From NCBI GenBank assembly GCA_934476455.1, contig CAKSNY010000039.1:1-17958 (forward strand): a stretch of 17,958 nt of DNA. Direction: 5' to 3'. The position numbers and the translations under genes were made by a program. Position 1 is the stretch's first letter. The number at the start of each line of letters is the position of its first letter. The DNA comes from an uncultured Clostridia bacterium (GTDB lineage: Bacteria; Bacillota; Clostridia; UMGS1883). Under the pieces are notes generated by a model. It ran no database searches, was not told the origin of the DNA, and saw only the letters and a program-made list of their open reading frames with translations. This document shows positions 1 to 7,510 of the stretch, one piece after another.

Positions 1-5
1 TTGCT

Positions 6-62
6 ACGAACAAACTTCACCTCTCGAAGTATCTGTATACATCTTCGGGTTCAGTTTGTCCG
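6..62. other. Nested inverted repeat at left edge
   Basis: An outer pair of 11-base arms (6-16 and 52-62, one mismatch) encloses an inner hairpin in which CGAAG and CTTCG bracket a GTAT/ATAC pairing (about 24-47). The arrangement suggests a folded RNA or the end of a mobile element. On the plus strand the sequence is open in frame 1 up to TAG at 88-90, giving about 29 residues that I do not recognise. On the minus strand a short frame reads through PEDVYRYFER to a stop, which looks protein-like but is too short to assign. The element is cut by the window edge, so its identity cannot be settled here. Confidence 0.3.
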
Positions 63-94
63 TTCTGAAGCTTTTTTCCCTATCCCCTAGAAAG

Positions 95-142
95 AAGGAG
101 CTGTTTAAAAAGTCAATTGGCTTTTTAAACAGCTCCTTTTAT
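95..142. terminator. Rho-independent terminator, 18-bp perfect stem
   Basis: Arms 95-112 and 121-138 are perfect reverse complements around an 8-base loop, and a T-rich tail follows on the plus strand. On the minus strand the hairpin lies just beyond the stop of the 149-688 gene and is followed by CTTCTTTC, so it may also end that transcript. It therefore probably works in both directions and insulates the left edge. Confidence 0.8.
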
Positions 143-148
143 TTCCTT

Positions 149-688
149 TTATTCGGGTTTGTTTTCTTCGCTGCTTTCAGGTTCGCCGAATGTGTCAATT
201 TCTTCAAAACCTTGTGAAATACGGCGGTGAAGCTCCTCTTTCATTTCCGTTAAATCGGGTGCGGCGAAAACATCGTGCGCCGGCTCGCCCTTCATTTTTC
301 CGTTAATCTGCGCAACGTGCTTTACAAGCAAAATCGGAAGCAGCATAAGCTCGTAAAAAATACGTATAACAATCGGACCGAGAAGCATAACCAATATTCC
401 GCAGCCGCCCATCCAGCCGCCGCCGTAGCCGAAATATGAGGGCTGTACCCTAAACAGCATAAAAAATCCGACAAGGATTGTAAACACCGTGGCAAATATG
501 TATATTGCCTTAAGAATTTTTTCAATTACAAGGTAATTAAAATTAAAGGTGTCGTGCAAAAACCTTCCGAAGGGGTTAAGCCTTTCGCGCTTTTTCTGCG
601 GTACTATAAAAATCAGTGCAAGAACGGTAAGTACAAGCGCAATCAGTACCACTGCGACATAAAAGCCGCCGCCGAGATAAAAAAACAT
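149..688 (-). CDS. DUF4282-like integral membrane protein
   Basis: This is a 179-residue predicted membrane protein. A long N-terminal hydrophobic segment (about 5-28) is followed by a basic loop, a second membrane segment (about 58-80) and a third one after a Gly/Tyr-rich loop (about 93-118). The order (segment, FGRFLHDTFNF-type amphipathic stretch, two more segments) resembles the small DUF4282 family, whose function is unknown. The C-terminal 60 residues are charged, contain a short helix-prone stretch and end in an acidic tail, presumably in the cytoplasm. The start is supported by CCTCC at 696-700 (GGAGG on the minus strand), 7 bases upstream. The gene is monocistronic between its own promoter (714-742) and the hairpin at 95-138. 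The family assignment is from pattern memory and is moderate; the membrane topology is clearer. Confidence 0.7.
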   Translation of the reverse strand: MFFYLGGGFYVAVVLIALVLTVLALIFIVPQKKRERLNPFGRFLHDTFNFNYLVIEKILKAIYIFATVFTILVGFFMLFRVQPSYFGYGGGWMGGCGILVMLLGPIVIRIFYELMLLPILLVKHVAQINGKMKGEPAHDVFAAPDLTEMKEELHRRISQGFEEIDTFGEPESSEENKPE

Positions 689-713
689 AAAAAAACCTCC
701 GTCATTTTTTTTA

Positions 714-742
714 ATGGTAACATAATTTCAAAATATTGTCAA
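714..742 (-). promoter_or_regulatory. Sigma-A-type promoter of the DUF4282-like gene
   Basis: On the minus strand a perfect TTGACA (737-742) is separated by 17 bases from TACCAT (714-719). It sits 25 bases upstream of the start codon and is back-to-back with the promoter at 761-790. Confidence 0.6.
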
Positions 743-760
743 ACAAATAAAAAATATGGC

Positions 761-790
761 TTGATAAGTTGTATTTTAAAAAGTTATAAT
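761..790 (+). promoter_or_regulatory. Sigma-A-type promoter of the stalk/CDF/pepV operon
   Basis: TTGATA (761-766), an 18-base spacer and a perfect TATAAT (785-790) lie about 45 bases upstream of the ATG at 836. A second TATAAT occurs at 792-797 but has no matching -35 box. Confidence 0.6.
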
Positions 791-835
791 GTATAATGAA
801 AACAGGAAAAAAACAAAAACGAAAGGGGTATTATT

Positions 836-1630
836 ATGACAATGAAAAAAACGGTATCGGTATTTCTGGCACTTGTTCTTGCGGCGGTGTTTTCGGCAGG
901 CTGCTTTGCGCAGAATACGGAAAGCAATGTAGATGTTGCAAAAAACGGTATTCGCCTTTCTTTGAGCGACAAAGCCGCAATCATCTGCGGCGAGGTTTAT
1001 GTTCCGCTTCGGGAAACGCTTGAAAAAATATGCCCCGAGGCTTCGCTTTTGTGGGATGACGGAAGCATAATAATCATATATCCGGAAAAAAATGTTTTTC
1101 TTTTGAAAATAGGCGACCCATCGCTTACCATCGGTACAAAAACGGCGCAGGACAATGCTTCAAAAATGCTGCAAACGGAAAACGCACCATTTCTTGTAAA
1201 CGACAAAACATATGTGCCGATTTCAATTATGCGCGAAATAGGGGCAAGACTTTCCGGCGCTGTGCTGAGCTATACCGCATACACGGACAATGTAGTTTCG
1301 CAAAAGGCGGTTATATGGGCAAATGCGCTTTCAACGCGGCGCGGCCTTGTAAGATATAATATGATGTCTGATTCTATGCGGCAGGATTTCCTTGCAGAGC
1401 AGACGGCAAATAACGGCGAGGAAGGAAAGTTTGTAATAGGCTGGTCAAGCCCGTGGGTTACATCGTTTGACGTAACAAGTGATGAAAGCTGCGCCGATAT
1501 TACCTATTATATGACGGACAGCTCGGGTATGATTTATAAAATGCACGAAAAGCTTACTTTTGAAATGCAAAACGCGTCGCTTCGCGTTGCAAAAAGCGAA
1601 ATAGGCGAGATTGAATTTTTGGACGAATAA
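836..1630 (+). CDS. Secreted stalk-domain protein with NTF2-like C-terminal domain
   Basis: This 264-residue exported protein has a signal peptide at 1-25. Cleavage could be signal peptidase I after CFA or lipoprotein processing at Cys23, but the SAGC motif is a poor lipobox. Residues about 36-150 resemble one copper-amine-oxidase-N-like 'stalk' domain, with two VYVPL/TYVPI strand motifs typical of the family. Residues about 155-260 look like an NTF2-like fold, with a helix starting at WANAL and a ..MRQDF.. segment followed by strands. Such proteins are common cell-envelope components in Clostridia; the ligand is unknown. The start is set by AAGGGG at 822-827, 8 bases before ATG 836; the in-frame ATG at 842 is worse placed. 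The gene for the cation transporter follows after 32 bases, which suggests one transcript. Confidence 0.75.
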   Translation: MTMKKTVSVFLALVLAAVFSAGCFAQNTESNVDVAKNGIRLSLSDKAAIICGEVYVPLRETLEKICPEASLLWDDGSIIIIYPEKNVFLLKIGDPSLTIGTKTAQDNASKMLQTENAPFLVNDKTYVPISIMREIGARLSGAVLSYTAYTDNVVSQKAVIWANALSTRRGLVRYNMMSDSMRQDFLAEQTANNGEEGKFVIGWSSPWVTSFDVTSDESCADITYYMTDSSGMIYKMHEKLTFEMQNASLRVAKSEIGEIEFLDE

Positions 1631-1662
1631 TGCTTGCGTATAAATGAAAAGCGGGGGTGCTT

Positions 1663-2823
1663 ATGGTATCTTTTTTAATAAGGCGCTTTGCGCCGGAAAC
1701 CTTGCCGAGGGAGGTTTTTCGCTCTCGCTGCGGGCTTATATCCGGCGGGGCGGGAATATTTTTTAACATACTTCTTTTTGTGCTGAAACTTTTGATAGGC
1801 ACCCTAAGCTTGTCTATTGCAATCTGCGCCGACGCTTTTAACAACCTGTCGGACGCGGGCTCCTCGGTAGTTACGCTGTGCGGGTTTTGGCTGTCGGGGC
1901 GCAGCGCCGATGACGAGCACCCCTTTGGGCACGGGCGTATAGAATACATATCGGGGCTTTTGGTTTCGGTTATTATAACAGTTGTGGGAACACAGCTTTT
2001 AAAAAGCTCTGTGGAAAAAATTTTCGCACCGGAGGAAATTATATTTAACAGGTATGTGCTTTCGGTGCTGGCTCTTTCGATTGTTGTAAAGCTGTATATG
2101 GCGTTTTACAACAAAACGCTTTCAAAAAGGATAGACTCCGCAGCGCTTGACGCAGCCGCGTCCGATTCTGTGAGCGACTGCATTGCAACCGGCGCGGTGC
2201 TTTTAAGCGCGGTTTTTTCGTACTTTACAAAAATAAATATTGACGGTTGGGTCGGCACGGTTGTGTCACTGCTTGTTATTAAAACGGGTATAGACGCGCT
2301 TGTTGAAACGTCTGCCCCGCTTTTGGGGCGCCCCGCCCCGCCGGAGCTTGTAAAAAATATTGCCCGTATTGTAAAGGAAAACCCCGAAACCGTGGGTATG
2401 CACGACCTTGTTATACACGATTACGGCCCCGGGAGGTCGTTTGTATCGCTGCATATGGAGGTGGACGGGTCAAAGGATATGTATGTTCTGCACGACGCGA
2501 TAGAACTTGCGGAAACACAAATTCACGACGAACTCGGGTGCGAGGTTGTAATACATATGGATCCGATAGACGTAAACAACCCGATTCTTAAAGAACTTTA
2601 CACGGCGGTGTGCAAAAGGGCAAAGGAAATTGACAGCGGCATAACCGTGCACGATATGAGAATGGTGCCCGGGGCGCTCAGAACAAATATAATTTTTGAC
2701 GTTGTTACGGCGCCGTCGCTTTTTAAACGGCGTGACGAAATAACCGCGGCTCTGTCCGAATTTATTAAGGAAAAAGACCCAAGCTACAACGCTATAATTA
2801 AGGTAGAGCAGGCATACAGCTAA
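1663..2823 (+). CDS. Cation diffusion facilitator (probable Mn2+ efflux)
   Basis: This 386-residue membrane antiporter of the CDF family exports divalent metal in exchange for protons. Six membrane segments occupy roughly residues 25-220. The HPFGHGR motif (86-92) between the second and third segments is a family hallmark. The metal site reads NxxxD in the second segment (N60, D64) and DxxxD in the fifth (D168, D172). The DxxxD pattern is typical of Mn-type CDFs such as MntE, whereas Zn members usually carry His at these places. The C-terminal cytoplasmic domain (about 228-300) carries the usual VGMHDLVIHDYGPG stretch, and an extra 80 residues follow, giving a length close to MntE rather than the usual 300. 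The ATG at 1663 is chosen because GGGGG (1653-1657) precedes it by 5 bases; the GTG at 1657 would overlap that site. Metal preference is inferred from motif only. Confidence 0.85.
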   Translation: MVSFLIRRFAPETLPREVFRSRCGLISGGAGIFFNILLFVLKLLIGTLSLSIAICADAFNNLSDAGSSVVTLCGFWLSGRSADDEHPFGHGRIEYISGLLVSVIITVVGTQLLKSSVEKIFAPEEIIFNRYVLSVLALSIVVKLYMAFYNKTLSKRIDSAALDAAASDSVSDCIATGAVLLSAVFSYFTKINIDGWVGTVVSLLVIKTGIDALVETSAPLLGRPAPPELVKNIARIVKENPETVGMHDLVIHDYGPGRSFVSLHMEVDGSKDMYVLHDAIELAETQIHDELGCEVVIHMDPIDVNNPILKELYTAVCKRAKEIDSGITVHDMRMVPGALRTNIIFDVVTAPSLFKRRDEITAALSEFIKEKDPSYNAIIKVEQAYS

Positions 2824-2837
2824 AGGAGAAAAAAGAG

Positions 2838-4091
2838 ATGTATTTTGATGAAGAATTGTTTATAAAACAGCTTAAAGAGTTTATAAAGATAGATTCCACA
2901 AACGGAAACTGCGGCACGGTAAGCGAAAAAGCCCCTCTCGGACAGGGCGTGTACGACGCGCTGGAGTTTATCTTGTCAATAGGAAAGGAAATGGGCTTTA
3001 AAACGAAAATGCTTGGCGGAAAGTGCGCATATGCAGAATGCGGTACGGGCAAAAAGCTTGTCGGAATAATTGCGCACGCCGACACCGTTGCTGCGGGTGA
3101 CGGGTGGAATACGCCCCCATTTGAATGTGTTTTAAAAGACGGCGTGCTTTACGGCCGCGGTGTTGCTGATAATAAGGGGCAGGCGCTTTTAATGCTGCAC
3201 GTAATGAAGGCGGCAGAAAAGGCGGGCGCCGCAAGGGACAAGCGCATACGCCTTATAATAGGCGGCGATGAGGAATCGGGCGTATGGCAATGTATAGAAC
3301 GCTACGAAAAAACGGAAGAAATTCCCGATATGTCTTTTACGCCCGATGGCGATTTCCCCGTTGTAAACGGTGAAAAGGGAATGCTTAAGTTTCGTATTTA
3401 CAAAAAAGAAACAGGCGCAAAAGAGGCGTTTTCTCTTACGGGCGGTAAGGTTATAAATATTGTGCCGGACGCCGCACAGCTTACAATCGGCACAAAAACC
3501 GTAACAGTAAAAGGTAAGGGGGCGCACGCAAGCTGCCCGCAAAACGGCGAAAACGCAATTTTAAAGCTTGCCGATGAATACGCCGAACTTTTAGAAGGAA
3601 CAGATGCGCTGCGGCTTATAAAGCTTTCCTGTAAAAAAGGGCTTAATATCGATATTTCGGACGAGCCGTCGGGCTGCCTTACATTAAACCCCGCAATTAC
3701 AAAATGCACCGAAAAGGAATGTTATATGGATTATGACGTGCGCTATCCCGTAACGGCGGACGGCGACGAGGTTGTACAGCGCGTGCGCCGTTCGGCAGAG
3801 GAAAACGGCTTTTCCTTTAAGCTGATTTCGCACGAGCGGCCGCTTTATGTACCGGAGGATTCGCCCCTTGTAAAAACACTTGCGGGCGTTTATACAAAAT
3901 GCACGGGGGAAAAGGATACAACAATTATAATAGGCGGCGGAACGTATGCAAAGGCTTTCCCAAACTGCGTTGCGTTCGGCGCGTCTTTCCCAAGCGTGCC
4001 GGACTGTGCGCATACGGCGAACGAGTTTTGGTCGCTTGAATCGGTGCGCAAGTGTTTTGAAATCTACACTGCCGCGCTTTTAAAGCTTTGA
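2838..4091 (+). CDS. pepV: M20 family PepV-like dipeptidase
   Basis: This 417-residue cytoplasmic metallopeptidase of the M20/PepV group cleaves an N-terminal residue from dipeptides using two divalent metals. Metal-site and catalytic residues are visible in order: H80 and D82 in AHADTV, the bridging D111 in GVADNKG, the E145-E146 pair in DEESG, D170 in TPDGDFP, and H392 in CAHTANE. The GGGTYAKAF segment near the C-terminus is characteristic of the PepV branch. Residues about 180-300 form the lid/dimerisation domain. The length is slightly short of PepV (about 460-470) but no motif is missing. AAGGAG (2823-2828) overlaps the stop of the CDF gene, and the start follows 14 bases after that stop, so the two are cotranscribed. 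Several PepV relatives prefer Mn2+, which would fit the Mn-type transporter next door; that link is inference. Confidence 0.85.
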   Translation: MYFDEELFIKQLKEFIKIDSTNGNCGTVSEKAPLGQGVYDALEFILSIGKEMGFKTKMLGGKCAYAECGTGKKLVGIIAHADTVAAGDGWNTPPFECVLKDGVLYGRGVADNKGQALLMLHVMKAAEKAGAARDKRIRLIIGGDEESGVWQCIERYEKTEEIPDMSFTPDGDFPVVNGEKGMLKFRIYKKETGAKEAFSLTGGKVINIVPDAAQLTIGTKTVTVKGKGAHASCPQNGENAILKLADEYAELLEGTDALRLIKLSCKKGLNIDISDEPSGCLTLNPAITKCTEKECYMDYDVRYPVTADGDEVVQRVRRSAEENGFSFKLISHERPLYVPEDSPLVKTLAGVYTKCTGEKDTTIIIGGGTYAKAFPNCVAFGASFPSVPDCAHTANEFWSLESVRKCFEIYTAALLKL

Positions 4092-4123
4092 TACACAAAA
4101 AAGCAATTTACATTTTTTTCAGC

Positions 4124-4152
4124 TTGAATACGCATTTGGCGTGTGATATAAT
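4124..4152 (+). promoter_or_regulatory. Promoter of the second operon (stalk/propeller genes)
   Basis: TTGAAT (4124-4129) is followed by a 17-base spacer and a perfect TATAAT (4147-4152). Transcription would begin near 4159, leaving a leader of about 30 bases. No hairpin terminator is visible between the pepV stop and this promoter, so some readthrough from upstream is possible. Confidence 0.65.
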
Positions 4153-4171
4153 AGCTTTGAATATCTGTTTC

Positions 4172-4191
4172 GGAAGGTGGAGATTTCGATA
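4172..4191 (+). promoter_or_regulatory. Shine-Dalgarno/start region with likely ATA start
   Basis: GGAAGGTGGAG at 4172-4182 is a near-ideal ribosome-binding site. No ATG or TTG lies in frame before the signal peptide. GTG 4177 is inside the binding site, ATT 4183 abuts it, and ATA 4189 is 6 bases downstream. The last of these is the best-spaced candidate, although ATA is a very rare initiator. A change of ATG to ATA by mutation or sequencing error is equally possible. Confidence 0.4.
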
Positions 4192-6006
4192 AAAAGGTTT
4201 GCAAAATTTATCCTGGGGACAACCCTTTCAGTGTCGCTCTTTGTATCGCAAAGCACGGCGCGCGCCTACAATGTGGGCGATGTTATAGGGAAAATCCTAA
4301 GTACCGATATAGCTGCGTATATTAACGATTCGCCCGTTGTTTCGTATAATATTGCGGGGCGCACGGCAATCGTGGTGCAGCAGCTTCAGCCGTTTGGGTT
4401 TGAAGTTTTGTTTGACGAGGCGGCGCGCACGCTTACGGTTAAGGAGGGGGCGCCCTCTCCCGCTACGGCGAATATAGCGGCGCCGTCATACAACACTGTG
4501 GGCGACAGTGTGGGTGACGTGTATTTTACAGACATTTCAACAAATTTTAACGGTCAGCCTATGGAAAGCTTTAATATAGGCGGGCTTACGTGCGTATATG
4601 CCGATGATTTTGCGCAAAAATGCGGCAGTTATATGTGGGACGAGGGCAGCCGCACCGTAAAAATTAACAAGCACGGATACCAAAGCATTGTAACGTCAAA
4701 AACGCAAAGCGCACGCACGTTGGGCGCAGCGGCGCTCGGAGAAAGCGTTACGGACGCGCTGCGCAGATGGGGCGCGCCGCAAAGGTCAAATATTATTGCC
4801 GACGATGACGGCGGCTACACTGCCATTGAAGCGGCGGACTATATAAATATCGAAAAATACGACGCCGGCTTTAACCTTGTAAAATCGTTTTCAATAGCAT
4901 ACGAGCTTCCGATATTCGGTGCTTTTTACAGCGGTAAGGATTTTAATTATATAGTATTCGGTCAGGAAAATTTGCAGATGGATAACTCGCGCGAGGTTTT
5001 GCGGCTCGTAATTTATGACAAAAATTTCGTAAAGGTGAGCGAGGTTCCCATCGCCAACTGCAAAACCACTGTTCCCTTTGACGCGACAAACTGCGCGATT
5101 GCGGAAAACGACGGGTATATTGTAATCCACACGGGGCGCAGCCAGTATAAAGACGAAAACGGGCAAAGCCCGCAGACGCAGCTTACCGTGATAATCGATA
5201 AAAAAACGTGGAGCGTTGTAAATATGCTCGGCAAATATCAGCCCAACCACACAAGCCACGCATTAAACCAGTTTGCAGTGATTGACGGCAACAAAATAAT
5301 AACCGCAGATATGTCAGACGCTGCCCCCTACCGCGGCGCAATCCTGAGAGCGCTGGACTTTTCGGGAAATGTTTTGGGTACACAGTCCATATTTTCCGTC
5401 GGGGGCGCGGGCGGCGCAAACTGCACGGGAATAATGACAGGCGGTATGGCAAAAACAGACAGCGGCTATATTGTAACGCTGAACGCACTTGACCCGTCGC
5501 TGCCGACAGGGTATAACAGCCTGTATGTAGAGGGTGTTCCCTACGAAAACAGAGATGTTTATGCGCTTTTCATAAAAAAAGATACATGGAAAATGAAACA
5601 TACCTGCCTTGCACGTTATACCTATACCGGCAAAACCGCAGGAAGGGTGCAGCTTGCTTCCCTTTCAGACGGGCGCCTTGCGGCGCTGTGGCAGGTGTTT
5701 GAAAATGCCGAAGGCACCACCAATGAATACAGCGAAAGCGTAGCATATGCCATTCTTTCTCCCGAGGGAGAGTTAGAGGGAAACGTGCATACAATGCATG
5801 CCGCGCTTCCGTCGGACGGCGGGCTGTGCGTGCGCGGCAATAAGCTTGTGTGGTATGTAAATACAGAGGGCGGGCGCACTTTCTATACAATAGACGTTCC
5901 GCAGGCAAGCCCCGCATCTCCCATCGAAACAAAACAGGAGGAAAACCCAAAAACAAATACCGAGGAAAAAACAGACGATAAAATACAGGAGGTTGACGGA
6001 ATATGA
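4177..6006 (+). CDS. Exported protein: two stalk repeats plus propeller-like region
   Basis: This is a large exported protein of unknown function (609 codons from GTG 4177, 605 from ATA 4189). The signal peptide runs to an ARA cleavage site at about residue 30. Two tandem stalk-type repeats follow (about 33-90 and 109-166), each with the pattern VGD...TDI...N(D/G)xPxxS(Y/F)NIxG...(D/E)(E/A)xxRT. The rest (about 190-575) is rich in short beta strands, with recurring 'LVIYDKN', 'VIIDKKTW' and 'LFIKKDTWK' segments that suggest a beta-propeller. A Lys/Glu/Thr-rich tail of about 30 residues ends it. The start is odd: the strong Shine-Dalgarno stretch GGAAGGTGGAG (4172-4182) contains the GTG itself, while ATA at 4189-4191 is ideally spaced and begins a normal signal peptide (xKRFAKFILG). 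The stop overlaps the next gene's ATG by four bases, implying translational coupling. Homologues are known only as stalk-domain proteins. Confidence 0.7.
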   Translation: MEISIKRFAKFILGTTLSVSLFVSQSTARAYNVGDVIGKILSTDIAAYINDSPVVSYNIAGRTAIVVQQLQPFGFEVLFDEAARTLTVKEGAPSPATANIAAPSYNTVGDSVGDVYFTDISTNFNGQPMESFNIGGLTCVYADDFAQKCGSYMWDEGSRTVKINKHGYQSIVTSKTQSARTLGAAALGESVTDALRRWGAPQRSNIIADDDGGYTAIEAADYINIEKYDAGFNLVKSFSIAYELPIFGAFYSGKDFNYIVFGQENLQMDNSREVLRLVIYDKNFVKVSEVPIANCKTTVPFDATNCAIAENDGYIVIHTGRSQYKDENGQSPQTQLTVIIDKKTWSVVNMLGKYQPNHTSHALNQFAVIDGNKIITADMSDAAPYRGAILRALDFSGNVLGTQSIFSVGGAGGANCTGIMTGGMAKTDSGYIVTLNALDPSLPTGYNSLYVEGVPYENRDVYALFIKKDTWKMKHTCLARYTYTGKTAGRVQLASLSDGRLAALWQVFENAEGTTNEYSESVAYAILSPEGELEGNVHTMHAALPSDGGLCVRGNKLVWYVNTEGGRTFYTIDVPQASPASPIETKQEENPKTNTEEKTDDKIQEVDGI

Positions 6007-6416
6007 AAAAGTTTGCGGCGATAATACTTTCTTTAACATTGGTTTTTGCGGCAGCAGGTGCGTTTGCAGCAGATATTAAGGTTAATTTAAACGGCGAGGA
6101 AATAGCCTTTGACGTACAGCCTATTCTTGACGGTGAAAATCTTTTGCTTCCGCTCAGATTTATATATGAAAAAATGGGCGCGAATGTAAGCTGGTACGAA
6201 GAAACGAATACTGTTTTTGCCGATTTGGACGGCAATATAACAACAATACAGATAGGTAACGAGCTTATGTTTTTAAACGGGGATTCCTTTAAGCTTGACG
6301 CCGTACCCGTTCTTAAGGACGACAGAACGCTCGTCCCCGCCGCCGTTATAGAAAACGGCACAGGGGCAAAGGTTTCGTGGGATGCTGAAAAATCCACGGT
6401 TTCGATAGAAAAATAA
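6003..6416 (+). CDS. Small secreted single stalk-domain protein
   Basis: This 137-residue protein consists of a signal peptide (1-22, cleavage after AFA) and one copper-amine-oxidase-N-like stalk domain. The domain shows the usual signposts: N-terminal 'IKVNLNGEEI', 'LLLPLRFIYEKMGANVSW' (about 48-65), 'DRTLVPA' and a closing 'AKVSWDAEKSTVSI'. There is no second functional domain, so it may be a structural or cell-envelope partner. ATG 6003 overlaps the stop TGA of the previous gene (ATGA), and AGGAGG (5987-5992) lies 10 bases upstream within that gene. The two products are therefore probably made in a fixed ratio and may interact, since both carry the same fold. Confidence 0.8.
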   Translation: MKKFAAIILSLTLVFAAAGAFAADIKVNLNGEEIAFDVQPILDGENLLLPLRFIYEKMGANVSWYEETNTVFADLDGNITTIQIGNELMFLNGDSFKLDAVPVLKDDRTLVPAAVIENGTGAKVSWDAEKSTVSIEK

Positions 6417-6437
6417 CATTTTTCCCGCGCTCGGGCG

Positions 6438-6443
6438 TATAAT
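6438..6443 (+). promoter_or_regulatory. Possible -10 box upstream of the ATPase gene
   Basis: A perfect TATAAT lies 20 bases before the ATG at 6463, and the Shine-Dalgarno site GAGGGG (6449-6454) would fall right at the transcript start. No good -35 hexamer is seen 16-18 bases upstream, so a promoter here is uncertain and cotranscription from 4124 may be enough. Confidence 0.3.
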
Positions 6444-6462
6444 GTTCCGAGGGGTGGTAAAA

Positions 6463-7506
6463 ATGGCTGAAAAAGTTAAATATTTTCTCGGTGCTAATTC
6501 GGATAAAGGGTTTGTTTCTTATTTTAAGCAGCTACAGGATGCGTCTGCGTCTTTGCAGCTGCTTATTTTAAAGGGAGGCCCCGGCAGCGGAAAATCCACA
6601 CTTATGAAACGCGTTGCGGCATATGCGCAGGAAAACGGGCATACGGTAGAGTACGTGCCGTGCGCGTCAGACAAACAATCGCTTGACGCTTTTATTGATT
6701 TAACAAAGGGCTTTGCAATGGTTGACGGCACTGCCCCGCACGTTGAAGACCCGCACTACCCGGGCGCGCTTCAGCACATTATGTACACAGGTAATTTGTG
6801 GAACTGTGACCTGCTTGAAAAAAACAAGGGCGATATAATATGCCTTACGGAAAGAATAAACGCGCTTCACAGCTCCGCAGCGGCATATATAAAAGGTGCG
6901 GGCGCGCTGCTTGGTGAAAATGCAAAAAAAAGCGAAGCCTACATAAAAAACGACAGCTTTTATAAGGTTTCGGAAAAAATTGTGCGAAATCTTCCGGCCG
7001 ACAGCGGAGGAAAAGAAATCAAACGGCTTTTAAGCGCCGTTTCCGTAGGCGAAATAGTGCGGTTTGAAGAAACGGTATCGGTGCTTTCTCAAAAAACCGT
7101 TGTAATAGACGATGCGTGGGGCGCATACACCGACAGACTTATTAAATTTGTAATAAGCTGCGCGTCGGAGAGGGGAATTGGCGTAATAAGCTTCCCGTGC
7201 AGCGTGTCAAAAGAAAGGTACGAGCACTTGTACATTCCCGCGACGGGGCTTTTTATTACAACATTTAAGTCGGGCATTCATTGCAAAAACGCCGAAATAT
7301 ATAACGACCTTTACGAAAAAATCGAGGATGAACACATCTTTGCGCAAAGAAAAGAAACGGCGGCGCTGCTCCTTGAAAAGGCATGCGGCGAGGTAAAAAG
7401 CGCAAAAATGCTTCACGATGAATTAGAGCGCTATTATGTGGAGGCAATGGATTTTTCCAAAACAGAGCTGCTTTACAACGAGATTTTGGATAGGTTTTAT
7501 AAATAA
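6463..7506 (+). CDS. P-loop ATPase of the PRK06851 type, degenerate second domain
   Basis: This is a 347-residue cytoplasmic nucleotide-binding protein of unknown process. The N-terminal half has a clear Walker A motif GGPGSGKST (38-46) and the family signature VDGTAPHVEDP (88-98). The family is a duplicated P-loop fold. The second copy is recognisable from 'YEHLYIPATGLFITT' (253-267), but its expected P-loop is replaced by VIDDAWGAYTDR (214-225), without Gly-Lys-Thr/Ser. Only the first site should bind ATP; this may be normal for the clostridial branch. ATG 6463 is chosen over ATG 6442 because GAGGGG (6449-6454) lies 8 bases upstream and 6442 sits inside a TATAAT. The gene follows the stalk genes after 46 bases. 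The association with exported stalk proteins is positional only. Confidence 0.75.
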   Translation: MAEKVKYFLGANSDKGFVSYFKQLQDASASLQLLILKGGPGSGKSTLMKRVAAYAQENGHTVEYVPCASDKQSLDAFIDLTKGFAMVDGTAPHVEDPHYPGALQHIMYTGNLWNCDLLEKNKGDIICLTERINALHSSAAAYIKGAGALLGENAKKSEAYIKNDSFYKVSEKIVRNLPADSGGKEIKRLLSAVSVGEIVRFEETVSVLSQKTVVIDDAWGAYTDRLIKFVISCASERGIGVISFPCSVSKERYEHLYIPATGLFITTFKSGIHCKNAEIYNDLYEKIEDEHIFAQRKETAALLLEKACGEVKSAKMLHDELERYYVEAMDFSKTELLYNEILDRFYK

Positions 7507-7510
7507 ATGT

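Noticed and set aside
5570..6397. 275-codon minus-strand open frame opposite the stalk genes
   Set aside because: It is antisense to two well-supported genes. Its residues are a mirror of their codons, with no domain and no initiation signals.
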